Positions 27,048 through 36,674 are shown, counted from the first letter of the stretch. The stretch: DNA of 64,000 bases from Lachnospiraceae bacterium (GCA_017550535.1 JAFZOS010000065.1:212171-276170); one strand, 5' to 3'. Program-made: numbers and translations. The notes: generated by a model not told the origin, from the sequence alone.

Positions 27048-27122
27048 TAATGCTGCAGCTGGCTACCATTTAAGGCCCTATAGTTTTGCGTCACAGGATT
27101 TCTCCTGTTTTGCCACGATATT
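27048..27122 (-). promoter_or_regulatory. Cyclic-di-GMP-I (GEMM-I) riboswitch aptamer
   Basis: The minus strand reads GGCAAAACAGGAGAAATCCTG, then TGACGCAAAACTATAGGGCC, then TTAAATGGTAGCCAGCTGC. These are the conserved GEMM-I blocks: GGCAAA, a P2 stem capped by a GAAA tetraloop, GACGCAAA, a GGGCC receptor-side segment and GGTAGCC. It sits directly behind a strong promoter and before an intrinsic terminator, so c-di-GMP should set read-through into the helix-turn-helix, BspA and SIR2 genes. Whether ligand turns expression on or off cannot be read from sequence alone. Confidence 0.9.
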
Positions 27123-27134
27123 CAACTGATATAT

Positions 27135-27163
27135 ATGATATACTCTTATGCGCACTTTGTCAA
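27135..27163 (-). promoter_or_regulatory. Promoter of the riboswitch-controlled surface protein locus
   Basis: Minus-strand TTGACA (27163-27158), 17-bp spacer, TATCAT (27140-27135). The predicted start, near 27128, is just before the aptamer. Confidence 0.75.
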
Positions 27164-27174
27164 TTAAGCAGCAT

Positions 27175-27208
27175 TAAAAAACCCCCGAAAACATAGTGTT
27201 TTCGAGGG
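27175..27208 (-). terminator. Intrinsic terminator of tRNA-Thr
   Basis: A 12-bp stem on the minus strand (CCCTCGAAAACA with TGTTTTCGGGGG, three-base loop; 27208-27182) followed by TTTTTT (27181-27176), 13 bp after the tRNA 3' end. Confidence 0.85.
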
Positions 27209-27220
27209 CTTTCCCGCCAT

Positions 27221-27292
<72 letters not shown>

Positions 27293-27308
27293 GAAATGAC
27301 ACTTAGAT

Positions 27309-27337
27309 AGTATATCTTTATTATCGAGGATAGTCAA
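27309..27337 (-). promoter_or_regulatory. Promoter of tRNA-Thr
   Basis: Minus-strand TTGACT (27337-27332), 17-bp spacer, TATACT (27314-27309), 17 bp before the tRNA 5' end. Confidence 0.7.
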
Positions 27338-27365
27338 TATATTTTTGGAATTATGGTTACCGGTG

Positions 27366-28493
27366 TCATTTCATCGTTATAAGCTCGTATTCACGCGATC
27401 CTATTCCGATCTTCTGTGCGTGTATAAGCGTCTCCTCCCAGGATATATTGGGGTTACTGTTATGCCATACATCCCCGTGGTCATGGAAGTGTTCGCTCGC
27501 CATATTATCACCAAGCTGGCTGTTCCTGATAGGCTCGGCTTTCTGGCACAGGTCAACACAGGCCTGATCGAGAGCCACCGGATCAAATGACGCAAGCATG
27601 CCTATATCAGGCAGAATAGGGGCATCATTTTCGCCGTGACAGTCGCAGTTAGGTGATACGTCGGTTATCAGGCTTATATGGAAATTGGGGCGGCCGCTTA
27701 TCACCGCCGCCGTATACTCGGCCATCTTGCATCCCAAAAGCTGCGGAGCGTTCCAGTTATCATTCTCGATCGCATCAAAAGCGCATGCACCTATACAGCG
27801 GCCGCATCCCTTGCATTTGTCAGGATCGATCCATGCCTTACCGCCTTCATAGATTATCGCATCCGATCCGCATTCCTTTGCGCACCTTTTGCATCCTTTA
27901 CACAGATCGCTTATAACATGAGGATGTCCGCTGTTATGCTGCTGCATCTTTCCCGCACGGCTCCCGCATCCCATGCCGATGTTCTTTATGGCACCGCCGA
28001 ATCCGGCCTGCTCATGTCCCTTGAAATGATTGAGTGATATGACAATATCAGCATCCATGACCGCGCGGCCTATGTATGCTTCCTTGCAGTATTCACCGTT
28101 CGGGACCGGCACGGGTACATCATCCGTTCCCCTAAGGCCGTCAGCTATGATTATCTGACATCCTGTCGTCACTGTATTAAAGCCGTTTATATTTGCGCAG
28201 TCCATATGCTCAAGTGCGTGTTTTCGGCTTCCCGGGTACAGTGTGTTGCAGTCTGTAAGGAACGGCAGTCCGCCCTGTTCCTTTACGACATCGGCAACAG
28301 CCTTTGCGTAGTTTGGCCGCAGATATGCAAGGTTTCCGAGTTCACCGAAATGCATCTTTATCGCCACGAACTTCCCGTTCATGTCAATAGAAGAAATCCC
28401 GGCCATCCTTATAAGCTTCTGAAGCTTCATTGTAAGGCTTACACCCAAAACCGTCCTGAAATCAGTAAAATACACTTTTGATCTTTCGCTCAT
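27366..28493 (-). CDS. DUF362 domain protein with two 4Fe-4S clusters
   Basis: A 375-residue cytoplasmic iron-sulfur protein. The DUF362 part (about 1-190) contains KMHFGELGNLAYLRP and HFKGHEQAGFGGAIKNIGMG. A ferredoxin insert with two CxxCxxCxxxC motifs follows at about 197-240 (CKGCKRCAKEC and CKGCGRCIGAC), then the rest of DUF362 with DPVALDQACVDL. Its redox role is unknown; the family is widespread in anaerobes. Its ATG overlaps the stop of sigH (ATGA), so the two are translationally coupled. Confidence 0.87.
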   Translation of the reverse strand: MSERSKVYFTDFRTVLGVSLTMKLQKLIRMAGISSIDMNGKFVAIKMHFGELGNLAYLRPNYAKAVADVVKEQGGLPFLTDCNTLYPGSRKHALEHMDCANINGFNTVTTGCQIIIADGLRGTDDVPVPVPNGEYCKEAYIGRAVMDADIVISLNHFKGHEQAGFGGAIKNIGMGCGSRAGKMQQHNSGHPHVISDLCKGCKRCAKECGSDAIIYEGGKAWIDPDKCKGCGRCIGACAFDAIENDNWNAPQLLGCKMAEYTAAVISGRPNFHISLITDVSPNCDCHGENDAPILPDIGMLASFDPVALDQACVDLCQKAEPIRNSQLGDNMASEHFHDHGDVWHNSNPNISWEETLIHAQKIGIGSREYELITMK

Positions 28494-29119
28494 CTTAAAT
28501 CCTCTTTTATTATCTTCTTAATCTTTGCCTTCAGTCGCTGAAGTGCGTTGTCAGTTGATTTCTCGTCCTTTCCGAGTACTGCGGCTATCTTTACATATGA
28601 CATCCCGGTAATATAAAGATCTAGCACCTGCTTTTCGAACGGACTTAAGCTTTCCTCTATACGCTGTTCCAGCCTGTGTACGTTCTCTTTATCTATAACA
28701 AGCTCCTCGGGGCTTAAATCGCCATCGGGCTGCAGCGCATCAATAAGATACTTATCTGCATCGTCAGGGTCATCGGACACATTTCCGTAAAGCGATATAT
28801 AGTTATTGAGCGGTATGTGCTTCTGTCGCCTTGATGCCTGTACCGCCGTATATATCTGCCTTGATATGCACAGTTCGGCAAAGGTAAAAAAGCTTGCATC
28901 CCTTCCGGAATCATAATCCCTTACCGCCTTAAAAAGTCCTATCATGCCCTCCTGGATAAGATCATCGTTATCGGCTCCCAGGATAAACATAGACCTTGCC
29001 TTACTCCGGACAAGATCCTTGTACTTTTCCATAAGATAATCGGTCACATCACTGTGACCCTCACGGCTCCTCATTATAAGTTCAACATCCGACAAACCTT
29101 CGTACTTATCCGCGTTCAT
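28490..29119 (-). CDS. sigH: RNA polymerase sigma factor SigH family (sporulation type)
   Basis: A 209-residue sigma-70 factor with region 2 at about 25-95 (LVRSKARSMFILGADNDDLIQEGMIGL, the usual core-binding and -10 recognition block) and region 4 at about 150-205 (SPFEKQVLDLYITGMSYVKIAAVLG, a helix-turn-helix). Similarity and position after rlmB, mrnC and cysS match sigH of Firmicutes. The yacP gene, which often lies between rlmB and sigH, is absent. The first 14 bp overlap the end of rlmB. A sporulating or formerly sporulating relative is implied, not proven. Confidence 0.88.
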   Translation of the reverse strand: MNADKYEGLSDVELIMRSREGHSDVTDYLMEKYKDLVRSKARSMFILGADNDDLIQEGMIGLFKAVRDYDSGRDASFFTFAELCISRQIYTAVQASRRQKHIPLNNYISLYGNVSDDPDDADKYLIDALQPDGDLSPEELVIDKENVHRLEQRIEESLSPFEKQVLDLYITGMSYVKIAAVLGKDEKSTDNALQRLKAKIKKIIKEDLR

Positions 29120-29855
29120 TTATCCTCTGCCTTACTATCTCATATGCCAGCACCCCGGCCGCAACCGAGGCATTTAAAGAATCAATATCACCCATCATTG
29201 GAATTGAAGCAACATAATCACATTTTTCCTTAACGAGCCTGCTCACTCCCTCACCTTCGGCTCCAATAACGAGCCCTATGGGGCCTGTCAGGTTCTGCTT
29301 ATACATGACCTCACCGTCCATGTCAGCGCATACAAACCAAAGTCCCTTCTTTTTAAGGTCTTCTATAGTCCTTCCGAGGTTAGTTACCCTTGCGACCGGA
29401 GTGTAATTAAGTGCGCCCGCTGAAGTCCTTGCAACCGTAGCCGTAAGTCCGACCGCGCGATTCTTCGGAATGACCACACCGTGCGCCCCGCAAAGGTTTG
29501 CGGTCCTTATTATAGCGCCCAGGTTATGTGGGTCCTCGATGTTATCAAGGAAGAAAATGAAAGGCGCCTCACCCTTCTGTTCCGCTTTATCAAGTATGTC
29601 CTCGACCTGCGCATATTCATAAGCCGCACATTGGGCTATAACACCCTGATGATGACCGGTCGTGCTTAACTGATCAAGCCTTTCCTTATCGACGAACTTT
29701 ATTATCGCATCCGTTTTCCGGGCTTCGCGCTTAATGGTGGAAACCGGACCGTCCTGGCATCCGTCTAAGATATAAAGCTTATCGATCGGCCTTCCTGCCC
29801 TTAATGCTTCTATTACGGCATTCCTGCCTTCTATAAGTACTTCTTCATAAGCCAT
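29106..29855 (-). CDS. rlmB: 23S rRNA 2'-O-ribose methyltransferase, TrmH/RlmB family
   Basis: A 249-residue SPOUT methyltransferase. It has an N-terminal substrate-binding domain (about 1-75, VLIEGRNAVIEALRAG) and a knotted catalytic domain with the three TrmH motifs: DNIEDPHNLGAIIRTA (about 105), VIGAEGEGVS (about 200) and IPMMGDIDSLNASVAAGVLAYE (about 220). It is expected to methylate G2251-type guanosine in 23S rRNA. The ATG at 29855 follows GGAG and overlaps the end of mrnC by 11 bp; the ATG two codons earlier is too close to the binding site. Confidence 0.92.
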   Translation of the reverse strand: MAYEEVLIEGRNAVIEALRAGRPIDKLYILDGCQDGPVSTIKREARKTDAIIKFVDKERLDQLSTTGHHQGVIAQCAAYEYAQVEDILDKAEQKGEAPFIFFLDNIEDPHNLGAIIRTANLCGAHGVVIPKNRAVGLTATVARTSAGALNYTPVARVTNLGRTIEDLKKKGLWFVCADMDGEVMYKQNLTGPIGLVIGAEGEGVSRLVKEKCDYVASIPMMGDIDSLNASVAAGVLAYEIVRQRINERG

Positions 29856-30294
29856 TTTCATTCTCCGTGATCACACCTGTGCCTGCCTTTATAAGCTCCA
29901 CCAAACGATCGGTGCGGTTGCAAAGATACAGATATCCGATAAGCGCTTCAAGGCCCGTAGCCATCCTGTAATCGGATACCGACGCATTCTTGGCTGTGGT
30001 GGGCGACTTGGCATTACGCCCCCGGCGGTATATCGCCTGCTCTTCCTCCGAGAGAAGATCATTATTTAAGAACCACTGGACCATCTTTGCCTGCGAACCC
30101 GCCTTAACGATCCCGCTGGTCTTTTTATGCAGCACATTTGCGGGCCAGTTGGCTTTTTCAACCATTACGGTCTTTACAACCAGATCAAACACGCTGTCCC
30201 CTATAAATGCGAGCGCCAAAGGTGAATATCCGGCAGGATCCGTATCCGTAAGCTCAAACTGCCGGGTAATATTTGAAAGAATGCTGACTTCCAT
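29845..30294 (-). CDS. mrnC: Mini-ribonuclease III
   Basis: A 149-residue RNase III-like endonuclease without the double-stranded RNA-binding domain. It matures 23S rRNA ends in Firmicutes. The catalytic helix signature is ALAFIGDSVFDLVVKT near the N-terminus and the second acidic helix is YRMATGLEALIGYLYL. The ATG at 30294 lies one base after the cysS stop, so translation is probably coupled; earlier in-frame codons lie inside cysS. Confidence 0.92.
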   Translation of the reverse strand: MEVSILSNITRQFELTDTDPAGYSPLALAFIGDSVFDLVVKTVMVEKANWPANVLHKKTSGIVKAGSQAKMVQWFLNNDLLSEEEQAIYRRGRNAKSPTTAKNASVSDYRMATGLEALIGYLYLCNRTDRLVELIKAGTGVITENENGL

Positions 30295-30295
30295 C

Positions 30296-31693
30296 CTAAG
30301 CCCTGCTCCATACCGTACCCTCACGGGTATCCTTGATGATCACGCCCTTTGATGCAAGCTCCTCCCTGATGGCATCGGCCTTTGCAAAATCCTTAGCCTT
30401 CTTTGCCTCGGCGCGCTCGGCGATCTTTGTTTCAACATAAGCCGTAAGCTCGTCATCAGCCTCTGCAGCGTCCCCTTCCTTAAGAAGATCGAGTGACAAT
30501 ACACGGTCATAATCCTCTATGACCTTGCGCTTTGTCGCACCGTTTAAGTCCGATTTAAGACAATCATAAAGCAGAGTCAGTCCCATCGCTGTATTTAAAT
30601 CATTACCGACTGCTTCCTCAAACTTATCATGCCATTCCTTAACCAAAGCATCATTCACATCGCCCGAAAAATCAATCGCGGCTATGCGATTCTTAAGCTT
30701 TTTATATGTTGCTGCCACCTGATCGAGCGTGGCATACGAAAAGGTAAGCGGCTTGCGGTAATGAGACTGCAGTACAAACAGCCTGTAAACAAGAGGATCA
30801 TACCCCTTGCTCTCAAGGAGCGGTACCGTAAGGAACTCGCCCTTGCTCTTGCTCATCTTGCCCGTCTCATCATTAAGATGATGTACATGGAACCAGTAAT
30901 TACACCATTTATGCCCGAGATATGACTCACTCTGCGCTATCTCGTTGGTATGATGCGGGAACATATTGTCAATGCCTCCACAGTGCAGATCAAGAGTTTC
31001 ACCGAGATGCTTCATGCTTATGCACGAACACTCAATATGCCAGCCGGGATACCCGACGCCCCACGGACTGTCCCACTTTAAGGCCTGGTCCTCAAACTTC
31101 GACTTGGTGAACCATAATACAAAATCATTTTTGTTGCGCTTGTTCGTATCCTCCTCAACGTCGTCGCGCACGCCCACCATCAGCTCTTCCTCGTTCTGAT
31201 TACCGAAAACGTAATACTCCTTAAGCTTGGATGTATCAAAATAGACATTCTCGCCTGCCTTATATGCATAGCCCTTCTCAAGAAGACCTTCGATCATATT
31301 GATGAATTCGGGGATGCAGTTGGTAGCGGGCTCCACCACATCGGGTGTTTTTATATTAAGCTTATCGCAGTCCGAAAAGAACGCGTCGGTATAGAACTTT
31401 GCGATCTCCATTACCGTCTTGTTCTCGCGTTTCGCGCCCTTGAGCATCTTGTCCTCGCCCGTATCGGCATCCGATGACAGATGTCCGACATCCGTGATGT
31501 TCATTACACGCTTGACATCATAGCCGCTGAACCTTAAAAGCTTTTCGAGGACATCCTCACAGATATAACTCCTAAGGTTTCCGATATGCGCAAAATGGTA
31601 CACAGTCGGACCGCAGGTATACATCGATACCTTGCCCTCATTTATCGGTTTGAACTCCTCAATCTTTCTTGTAAGTGAATTATAGATCTTCAT
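30296..31693 (-). CDS. cysS: Cysteinyl-tRNA synthetase
   Basis: A 465-residue class I aminoacyl-tRNA synthetase. The zinc and ATP region CGPTVYHFAHIGNLRSY holds the HIGH-like HIGN (about 36-39). Family blocks GWHIECS (zinc ligands, about 218-224) and GKMSKSKGEF (KMSKS loop, about 279-288) are intact. The C-terminal helical domain ends in KGVIIKDTREGTVW, typical of CysS. It follows cysE by 3 bp, a common Firmicutes arrangement linking cysteine supply and charging. Confidence 0.96.
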   Translation of the reverse strand: MKIYNSLTRKIEEFKPINEGKVSMYTCGPTVYHFAHIGNLRSYICEDVLEKLLRFSGYDVKRVMNITDVGHLSSDADTGEDKMLKGAKRENKTVMEIAKFYTDAFFSDCDKLNIKTPDVVEPATNCIPEFINMIEGLLEKGYAYKAGENVYFDTSKLKEYYVFGNQNEEELMVGVRDDVEEDTNKRNKNDFVLWFTKSKFEDQALKWDSPWGVGYPGWHIECSCISMKHLGETLDLHCGGIDNMFPHHTNEIAQSESYLGHKWCNYWFHVHHLNDETGKMSKSKGEFLTVPLLESKGYDPLVYRLFVLQSHYRKPLTFSYATLDQVAATYKKLKNRIAAIDFSGDVNDALVKEWHDKFEEAVGNDLNTAMGLTLLYDCLKSDLNGATKRKVIEDYDRVLSLDLLKEGDAAEADDELTAYVETKIAERAEAKKAKDFAKADAIREELASKGVIIKDTREGTVWSRA

Positions 31694-31696
31694 AAA

Positions 31697-32368
31697 CTAA
31701 GTATCCTTCCTAAGCTGCCTTAATTCGTTTTCCAGGTCAAGCAGCCTGTTTGTCAGTTCCGTATTGGCTTTCTGCAGGTTTTGTATGTCTTCCTTGATAG
31801 GGTCCGGCAGATGGACCTGATCCATCGTCTCACGCGGTATCACAACCTCATTCTCGCGTTTGATTATCCTTCCGGGAACCCCGACCACCGTACAGTTAGG
31901 CGGGACCTCCTCAAGCACAACGGAGCCGGCTCCTATCTTACTGTTGGCCCCTATTGTAAAGGATCCTAATACCTTGGCTCCCGCCGACACCATTACATTA
32001 TCCTCAAGTGTCGGATGACGCTTTCCCGATTCCTTACCGGTACCGCCAAGGGTCACACCCTGATAAAGAGTCACGTTATTTCCTATTATAGTGGTTTCTC
32101 CTATAACCACACCCGTTCCGTGATCGATAAAGAAACCGCTTCCTATCTGAGCACCCGGATGTATCTCAATGCCGGTCTTCCTAGCAGCACGCTGCGATAC
32201 AAACCTGGCTAAAAGGTAATGCTTCTTAAGGTACAGCTTATGAGCCAGCCTGTAATGGATCATGACCCTGAAACTCGGATACAAAAAAACCTCCATCGAT
32301 GAATGGATGGCGGGGTCCCTTTCGCGTATTACCTTTATCTCATCCTTAACATTCTTAATAAAGCCCAT
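31697..32368 (-). CDS. cysE: Serine O-acetyltransferase
   Basis: CysE makes O-acetylserine from serine and acetyl-CoA, the entry step of cysteine synthesis. The 223-residue protein has an N-terminal helical part and a left-handed beta-helix of hexapeptide repeats (IEIHPGAQIGSGFFIDHGTG to VSAGAKVLGSFTIGANSKIG). It ends in a coiled-coil-like tail (NLQKANTELTNRLLDLENEL). The ATG at 32368 lies 5 bp after the ispF stop; upstream in-frame codons would overlap ispF. Confidence 0.93.
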   Translation of the reverse strand: MGFIKNVKDEIKVIRERDPAIHSSMEVFLYPSFRVMIHYRLAHKLYLKKHYLLARFVSQRAARKTGIEIHPGAQIGSGFFIDHGTGVVIGETTIIGNNVTLYQGVTLGGTGKESGKRHPTLEDNVMVSAGAKVLGSFTIGANSKIGAGSVVLEEVPPNCTVVGVPGRIIKRENEVVIPRETMDQVHLPDPIKEDIQNLQKANTELTNRLLDLENELRQLRKDT

Positions 32369-32373
32369 ATAAG

Positions 32374-32925
32374 TTACACACTGCCTTCCGCCGCGCCGGG
32401 ACAACCGGGACATCCTTCACAGTTACCGCCCGCCGTAAACCCTGCAAGGTCACGGACTGAACTTATCATACACACCGCCTGTGCGGATATTCCCTCACCG
32501 TTTCCGGTAAATCCGAGCCCCTCCTCGGTCGTGGCCTTTACGTTGACCTGCGATACCTCGATACCGAGAGCATCGGCTATGTTTTTCCTCATTTCCTCAA
32601 TATACGGACGCATCTTAGGCTTCTGGGCTATTATCGTAGAATCAATGTTCTCGATTATAAACCTGCCCTCATCAAGCATTAAGCCTACCTTTTTAAGCAG
32701 CTTAATACTGTCGATATCCTTATACTCATCGTCCGTATCGGGAAAATGCAGCCCTATATCTCCCATTGCGGCCGCGCCCAAAAGAGCATCCATTATAGCG
32801 TGCAATAGGACATCCGCATCCGAATGTCCTAAAAGCCCTTTATCATATGGTATATTAACACCGCCTATGATCAGATCCCTGCCTTCAGTCAGGCGGTGAA
32901 CATCATAACCCGTACCGATCCGCAT
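32374..32925 (-). CDS. ispF: 2-C-methyl-D-erythritol 2,4-cyclodiphosphate synthase
   Basis: IspF catalyses the fifth step of the MEP isoprenoid pathway. The 183-residue protein has the metal-binding DVHRL near residue 8, [29 protein letters not shown] and the C-terminal [20 protein letters not shown]. An extra tail, [16 protein letters not shown], with three closely spaced cysteines is not part of the usual fold (about 155-160 residues). The ATG at 32925 gives the canonical N-terminus [10 protein letters not shown] and follows AGGAG. Confidence 0.94.
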   Translation of the reverse strand: MRIGTGYDVHRLTEGRDLIIGGVNIPYDKGLLGHSDADVLLHAIMDALLGAAAMGDIGLHFPDTDDEYKDIDSIKLLKKVGLMLDEGRFIIENIDSTIIAQKPKMRPYIEEMRKNIADALGIEVSQVNVKATTEEGLGFTGNGEGISAQAVCMISSVRDLAGFTAGGNCEGCPGCPGAAEGSV

Positions 32926-32942
32926 TAACGATCTATCTCCTG

Positions 32943-34271
32943 TCACTCATTGAAAGCATCGTTTAAGTACAGTGTCATCTCCTCAACCTTGCCCGTTTTA
33001 TCCATAAGGAAGAGCATATTGTACTTACCCCTTGCGTACATGATCTGTTCCCTTCCTGCCGCAAGCCTTGTCGTGACACCTTCGCCGTACATTTCCTTAA
33101 GCTGGTCCACCGTGGTTCCTATACCGGCTCCTTCGGCTGTTTTAAAATCACCCGAAGTAACATCGATCTGCGATACAACATATTCGCCTACCGCTTTGGG
33201 ATCAAGGTTGCTGTAATAAACCTCATATCCCTCAAACTCCTGCATGTATGTCTTTGCTTCATCCTTTTTGTCGGAAACAAGCTTGGCTACTTCCTCAAGT
33301 CCCTTACCGCCTGCGAGTGCATCTGCCGCAAGCTCGGTTCCAAGTGATACATCTCCTCCCGCAAAACCGGGGAGATTGATGATCTTCTGTATATCCGAAT
33401 CCTGCATCATATCATAAAGATCATACAGGAAGGAGCCGTCCCACTGAACTTCCTCCATATCATCACTCCAGTAGTTCATCTGTATCTTTACAGAATCACC
33501 ATCCTTCACAAGAGCGGTTAACGCAAAAGGCGTATCCTTGTTTTCCTCACGCATCATGATGACATATATATTATTGTAATAAAATCCGCCGTCACATTTA
33601 AGATTAACCGTATCCGCGGTTTTATCTATAAAATAATACCTTCCGTCGGATACCTTTTTAAACCTCAAAGGAGAATCAAGCTCCTTATTTGTTATTCCAA
33701 GCGTACCAAAGAGAGTATCATCTACGACATCTTCCGAAACCTTACCTGCATAAGGTACATCACTGTCATCTTCATCATCCTTAACTTCCTCGATCGCAGA
33801 ATCATATCTTGAAAATACCTGGGTAACGTCGCATGCCGACGGTTTCTCATAAGTACTTAAGAGGAAACCGTTAACGCTTTCATCATCAAAATACTTATTA
33901 AAGAATGCCATATCCTCATCGGTTATTACACCGTATACCGCATTATCGCCAATATATGCGTTTATTTCCTTTTGGCCCGCATCTATGAGGCCTTCAACCT
34001 CTTCCTCGGTCACGGGAGTACTGATCCACGGATTGTTTGCCCATGCTTCCGTTTTATACCACTCCATTACCGCATTCGTTTCATCAATACCGGCCTGGAC
34101 CTCTTCCCTTATCTCACCGACATATTCGCTTATCTCCTCCACGGAGGAAGAAACTTCTTCAATGGAACGGGATACATCTTCAATAGCAGATGCATCAAAC
34201 TGTGAAGCATCACAGGCAGTCAACCCCATACAGAAAATCCCCGTCACCATAAGTACAATAAGTTTTTTCAT
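32943..34271 (-). CDS. Putative lipoprotein of unknown function
   Basis: A 442-residue exported protein with a lipoprotein signal peptide ([20 protein letters not shown], cleavage before Cys20). An amphipathic coiled-coil-like segment follows ([20 protein letters not shown]). The mature part is acidic and has no domain that I recognise; a segment near 375-435 ([20 protein letters not shown] to [11 protein letters not shown]) resembles small beta-rich lipoprotein domains with a TxxxLKxxYG turn. The start follows AGGAGGT. It lies 17 bp upstream of ispF and probably leads that operon. Confidence 0.7.
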   Translation of the reverse strand: MKKLIVLMVTGIFCMGLTACDASQFDASAIEDVSRSIEEVSSSVEEISEYVGEIREEVQAGIDETNAVMEWYKTEAWANNPWISTPVTEEEVEGLIDAGQKEINAYIGDNAVYGVITDEDMAFFNKYFDDESVNGFLLSTYEKPSACDVTQVFSRYDSAIEEVKDDEDDSDVPYAGKVSEDVVDDTLFGTLGITNKELDSPLRFKKVSDGRYYFIDKTADTVNLKCDGGFYYNNIYVIMMREENKDTPFALTALVKDGDSVKIQMNYWSDDMEEVQWDGSFLYDLYDMMQDSDIQKIINLPGFAGGDVSLGTELAADALAGGKGLEEVAKLVSDKKDEAKTYMQEFEGYEVYYSNLDPKAVGEYVVSQIDVTSGDFKTAEGAGIGTTVDQLKEMYGEGVTTRLAAGREQIMYARGKYNMLFLMDKTGKVEEMTLYLNDAFNE

Positions 34272-34351
34272 GCCGGTACCTCCTAAAAATGTTTGTTACT
34301 ATATTATATACTGTATTCATGATAAATAAAAGTTTAAATTGAATATTTTCC

Positions 34352-34381
34352 TTGACAATAACCTTGGTAGGTTAGTATAAT
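34352..34381 (+). promoter_or_regulatory. Promoter of tRNA-Met
   Basis: Consensus TTGACA (34352-34357) and TATAAT (34376-34381) with an 18-bp spacer, 26 bp before the tRNA. Confidence 0.8.
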
Positions 34382-34407
34382 ACAAAGCGGTTCTGTCCAG
34401 TATTTGT

Positions 34408-34481
34408 GGCGAGATGGCTCAACTGGCTAGAGCGTCCGGTTCATACCCGGGAGGTTGAGAGTTCAAGTCTCTCTCTCGCTA
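34408..34481 (+). tRNA. tRNA-Met, anticodon CAT
   Basis: A 74-base cloverleaf: acceptor GGCGAGA/TCTCGCT (first pair G-T), D arm GCTCAACTGGCTAGAGC, anticodon loop TTCATAC on a TCCGG/CCGGG stem, T arm GAGAGTTCAAGTCTCTC. CCA is not encoded. The lack of three G-C pairs in the anticodon stem argues against an initiator tRNA. An Ile tRNA with modified C34 cannot be excluded. Confidence 0.93.
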
Positions 34482-34492
34482 CTATTTAAAAA

Positions 34493-34519
34493 CCCCATGC
34501 CTTTCGGCATGGGGTAATT
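34493..34519. terminator. Bidirectional intrinsic terminator between tRNA-Met and rny
   Basis: CCCCATGCC (34493-34501) pairs with GGCATGGGG (34506-34514) around TTTC. Rightwards TAATTTTATT follows; leftwards TTTTTAAAT follows. It can serve the tRNA on the plus strand and rny on the minus strand. Confidence 0.85.
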
Positions 34520-34529
34520 TTATTAGTGC

Positions 34530-36083
34530 TTATTTCGCATAATCGGTTACGCGGCTTTCCCGTATCACGTTTACCTTGATCTGACCCGGATATTCCATCT
34601 CTTCTTCGATCTTCTTGGATATATCTCGTGCGAGCAATACCATGTCCGCGTCGTTAACCTGCTCAGGAACTACCATAATACGAACCTCACGGCCTGCCTG
34701 AATAGCAAAAGATTTGTCAACTCCCTTGAAGGAATTAGTAATATCTTCGAGCTGTTTTAATCTGTTGGTGTATGTTTCCAATGTCTCCCTTCTTGCACCC
34801 GGACGAGCTGCCGAAATAGTATCGGCTGCCTGAACCAGAACTGCAAACAGGGATTGCGGCTCAACATCACCATGGTGTGCTTCAACCGCATTTATTATCG
34901 TTGCGGATTCCTTGTACTTACGGCAAAGATCAACACCCAGCTGGATGTGCGATCCTTCCATCTCATGGTCAACTGCCTTACCTATGTCATGAAGCAGACC
35001 CGCCCTTTTTGCGACGCGGACATCCACTCCTATCTCAGAGGCAAGCAGTCCACATAACAGAGATACTTCGATGGAATGCTTAAGTACGTTCTGACCGTAA
35101 CTGGTCCTGAATTTGAGCCTTCCCAGCAGCTTGATCAGTTCGGGATGGATTCCGTGTACGCCTACTTCAAGCGTTGCGGATTCGCCTTCCTCGCGGATCA
35201 TTGTTTCAACTTCCTTCTGGGCCTTCTCAACCATTTCCTCGATCCTTGCCGGATGAATACGTCCGTCGACGATCAGCTTTTCAAGGGCAATACGTGCCAC
35301 TTCACGCCTTATAGGATCGAAGCCTGACAAAACTACGGCTTCCGGTGTGTCGTCTATTATAAGGTCGACACCGGTCATCGTTTCGAGGGTCCTTATATTC
35401 CTGCCCTCACGTCCGATGATCCTTCCCTTCATTTCATCATTAGGCAGCGGGACAACAGAGATCGTAGTCTCTGCCACGTGATCCGCCGCACATCGCTGTA
35501 TGGCGTTGACCACCAATTCCTTTGCCTTCTTGTCTGCCTCCTCCCTGGCCTTGTTTTCCAATTCCTTAATGAGGATGGCAGTTTCATGTTTTACATCATC
35601 TTCAACAGTTCTTAACAGATACTCTTTTGCTTGTTCAGAGGTCAATCCGGAGATCCTCTCCAGTTCCTGTACGCGCTGCTCATTAAGCTTGGACACTTGT
35701 TCCTTCTGCTTTGCAAGTGCTTCTTCCTTCTGGGCATAGCTGGCTTCGCGCTTCTCGATGGCATCAGTCTTTTTATCAAGGTTTTCTTCCTTCTGCTGCA
35801 TCCTGCGCTCCATGCGCTGTAATTCCGCTCGTCTCTCCTTGGTTTCCTTCTCAATGTCATTCCTGGCACGGATGGATTCCTCCTTGACTTCGAGCAGCCC
35901 CTCGCGCTTCTTCGCCTCCGCCGTTTTTAAGGCCTCATCGATGATCTCTCTGGCCTTCTGCTCGGCATTGCCTATCTTCTCCTCATCGGTCTTACGCTTC
36001 TTTTCATATCCCAACCTGTAGGATAAGAAGCATCCGATCCCCAGAAGAATTACCGCAACTGCAATAATGATTACATATTGCAC
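34530..36083 (-). CDS. rny: Ribonuclease Y
   Basis: RNase Y is the membrane-bound endonuclease that starts mRNA decay in many Firmicutes. The 517-residue protein has an N-terminal membrane helix (about 2-22) and a long Glu/Lys/Arg coiled coil (30-190). The KH domain at about 205-270 has [15 protein letters not shown]. The HD domain at about 330-425 has [17 protein letters not shown], with the metal-binding HD pair. The start codon is GTG, six bases after AAGGAGG. Its place beside recA-recX is typical. Confidence 0.96.
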   Translation of the reverse strand: MQYVIIIAVAVILLGIGCFLSYRLGYEKKRKTDEEKIGNAEQKAREIIDEALKTAEAKKREGLLEVKEESIRARNDIEKETKERRAELQRMERRMQQKEENLDKKTDAIEKREASYAQKEEALAKQKEQVSKLNEQRVQELERISGLTSEQAKEYLLRTVEDDVKHETAILIKELENKAREEADKKAKELVVNAIQRCAADHVAETTISVVPLPNDEMKGRIIGREGRNIRTLETMTGVDLIIDDTPEAVVLSGFDPIRREVARIALEKLIVDGRIHPARIEEMVEKAQKEVETMIREEGESATLEVGVHGIHPELIKLLGRLKFRTSYGQNVLKHSIEVSLLCGLLASEIGVDVRVAKRAGLLHDIGKAVDHEMEGSHIQLGVDLCRKYKESATIINAVEAHHGDVEPQSLFAVLVQAADTISAARPGARRETLETYTNRLKQLEDITNSFKGVDKSFAIQAGREVRIMVVPEQVNDADMVLLARDISKKIEEEMEYPGQIKVNVIRESRVTDYAK

Positions 36084-36182
36084 AGGGCACCTCCTTATAT
36101 AGTTTTCATTGTACGATTATTATATAGAATATAGATTACATATTCTAACTCAAAAAACTACAACATATAAATCTTATACTCT

Positions 36183-36674
36183 TTAATATGTTATGTCAAG
36201 CAATTCTTCCAATATCCGTTCAACCCTGTCAAGCTGAAAACCCTTGTTGTACATATATCCAAGAAGCTTGGTCCGCTGCTTATTATCAAGTTCCCCGGGA
36301 TGCGGACAGCGCTTTAACAGCAGCTTTTTTATAAGTTCATCCTCGGCGCTTTCATCAATATTTTCCGCCTCGCTTTCAAAGGCCTCCCTTATGATCTCGG
36401 AAGAGACGCCCCTCTCCTTAAGCTTGCGTTCGATCTCACGCCTACTCCTTTTACCGCTGCTGTTCCTTATAAGATTGCATGCATACCTTAGATCATCAAC
36501 ATAGCCATACGAACTTACGTATTCAACCGCATCATTGACCGCTTCGTCGGGAAAGCCTGCGTCCTTAAGCTTAAGCCTGAGCCTTGCCTGAGTGTAATCA
36601 CGCTGCTCAAGCAGTTTCATTGCCTTAAGCTTTGTCCGCTTTATGATTTCGTCCCTCGACTCACCTGTTTCCAT
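36183..36674 (-). CDS. recX: Regulatory protein RecX
   Basis: RecX binds RecA filaments and limits their activity. The 163-residue helical protein has the family's repeated three-helix units: QARLRLKLKDAGFPDEAVNDAVEYV, then YGYVDDLRYACNLIRN, then SRREIERKLKERGVSSEIIREAF, and a C-terminal YMYNKGFQLDRVERIL. Its ATG shares one base with the recA stop (TGATG), so it is translated together with recA under SOS control. Confidence 0.9.
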   Translation of the reverse strand: METGESRDEIIKRTKLKAMKLLEQRDYTQARLRLKLKDAGFPDEAVNDAVEYVSSYGYVDDLRYACNLIRNSSGKRSRREIERKLKERGVSSEIIREAFESEAENIDESAEDELIKKLLLKRCPHPGELDNKQRTKLLGYMYNKGFQLDRVERILEELLDITY

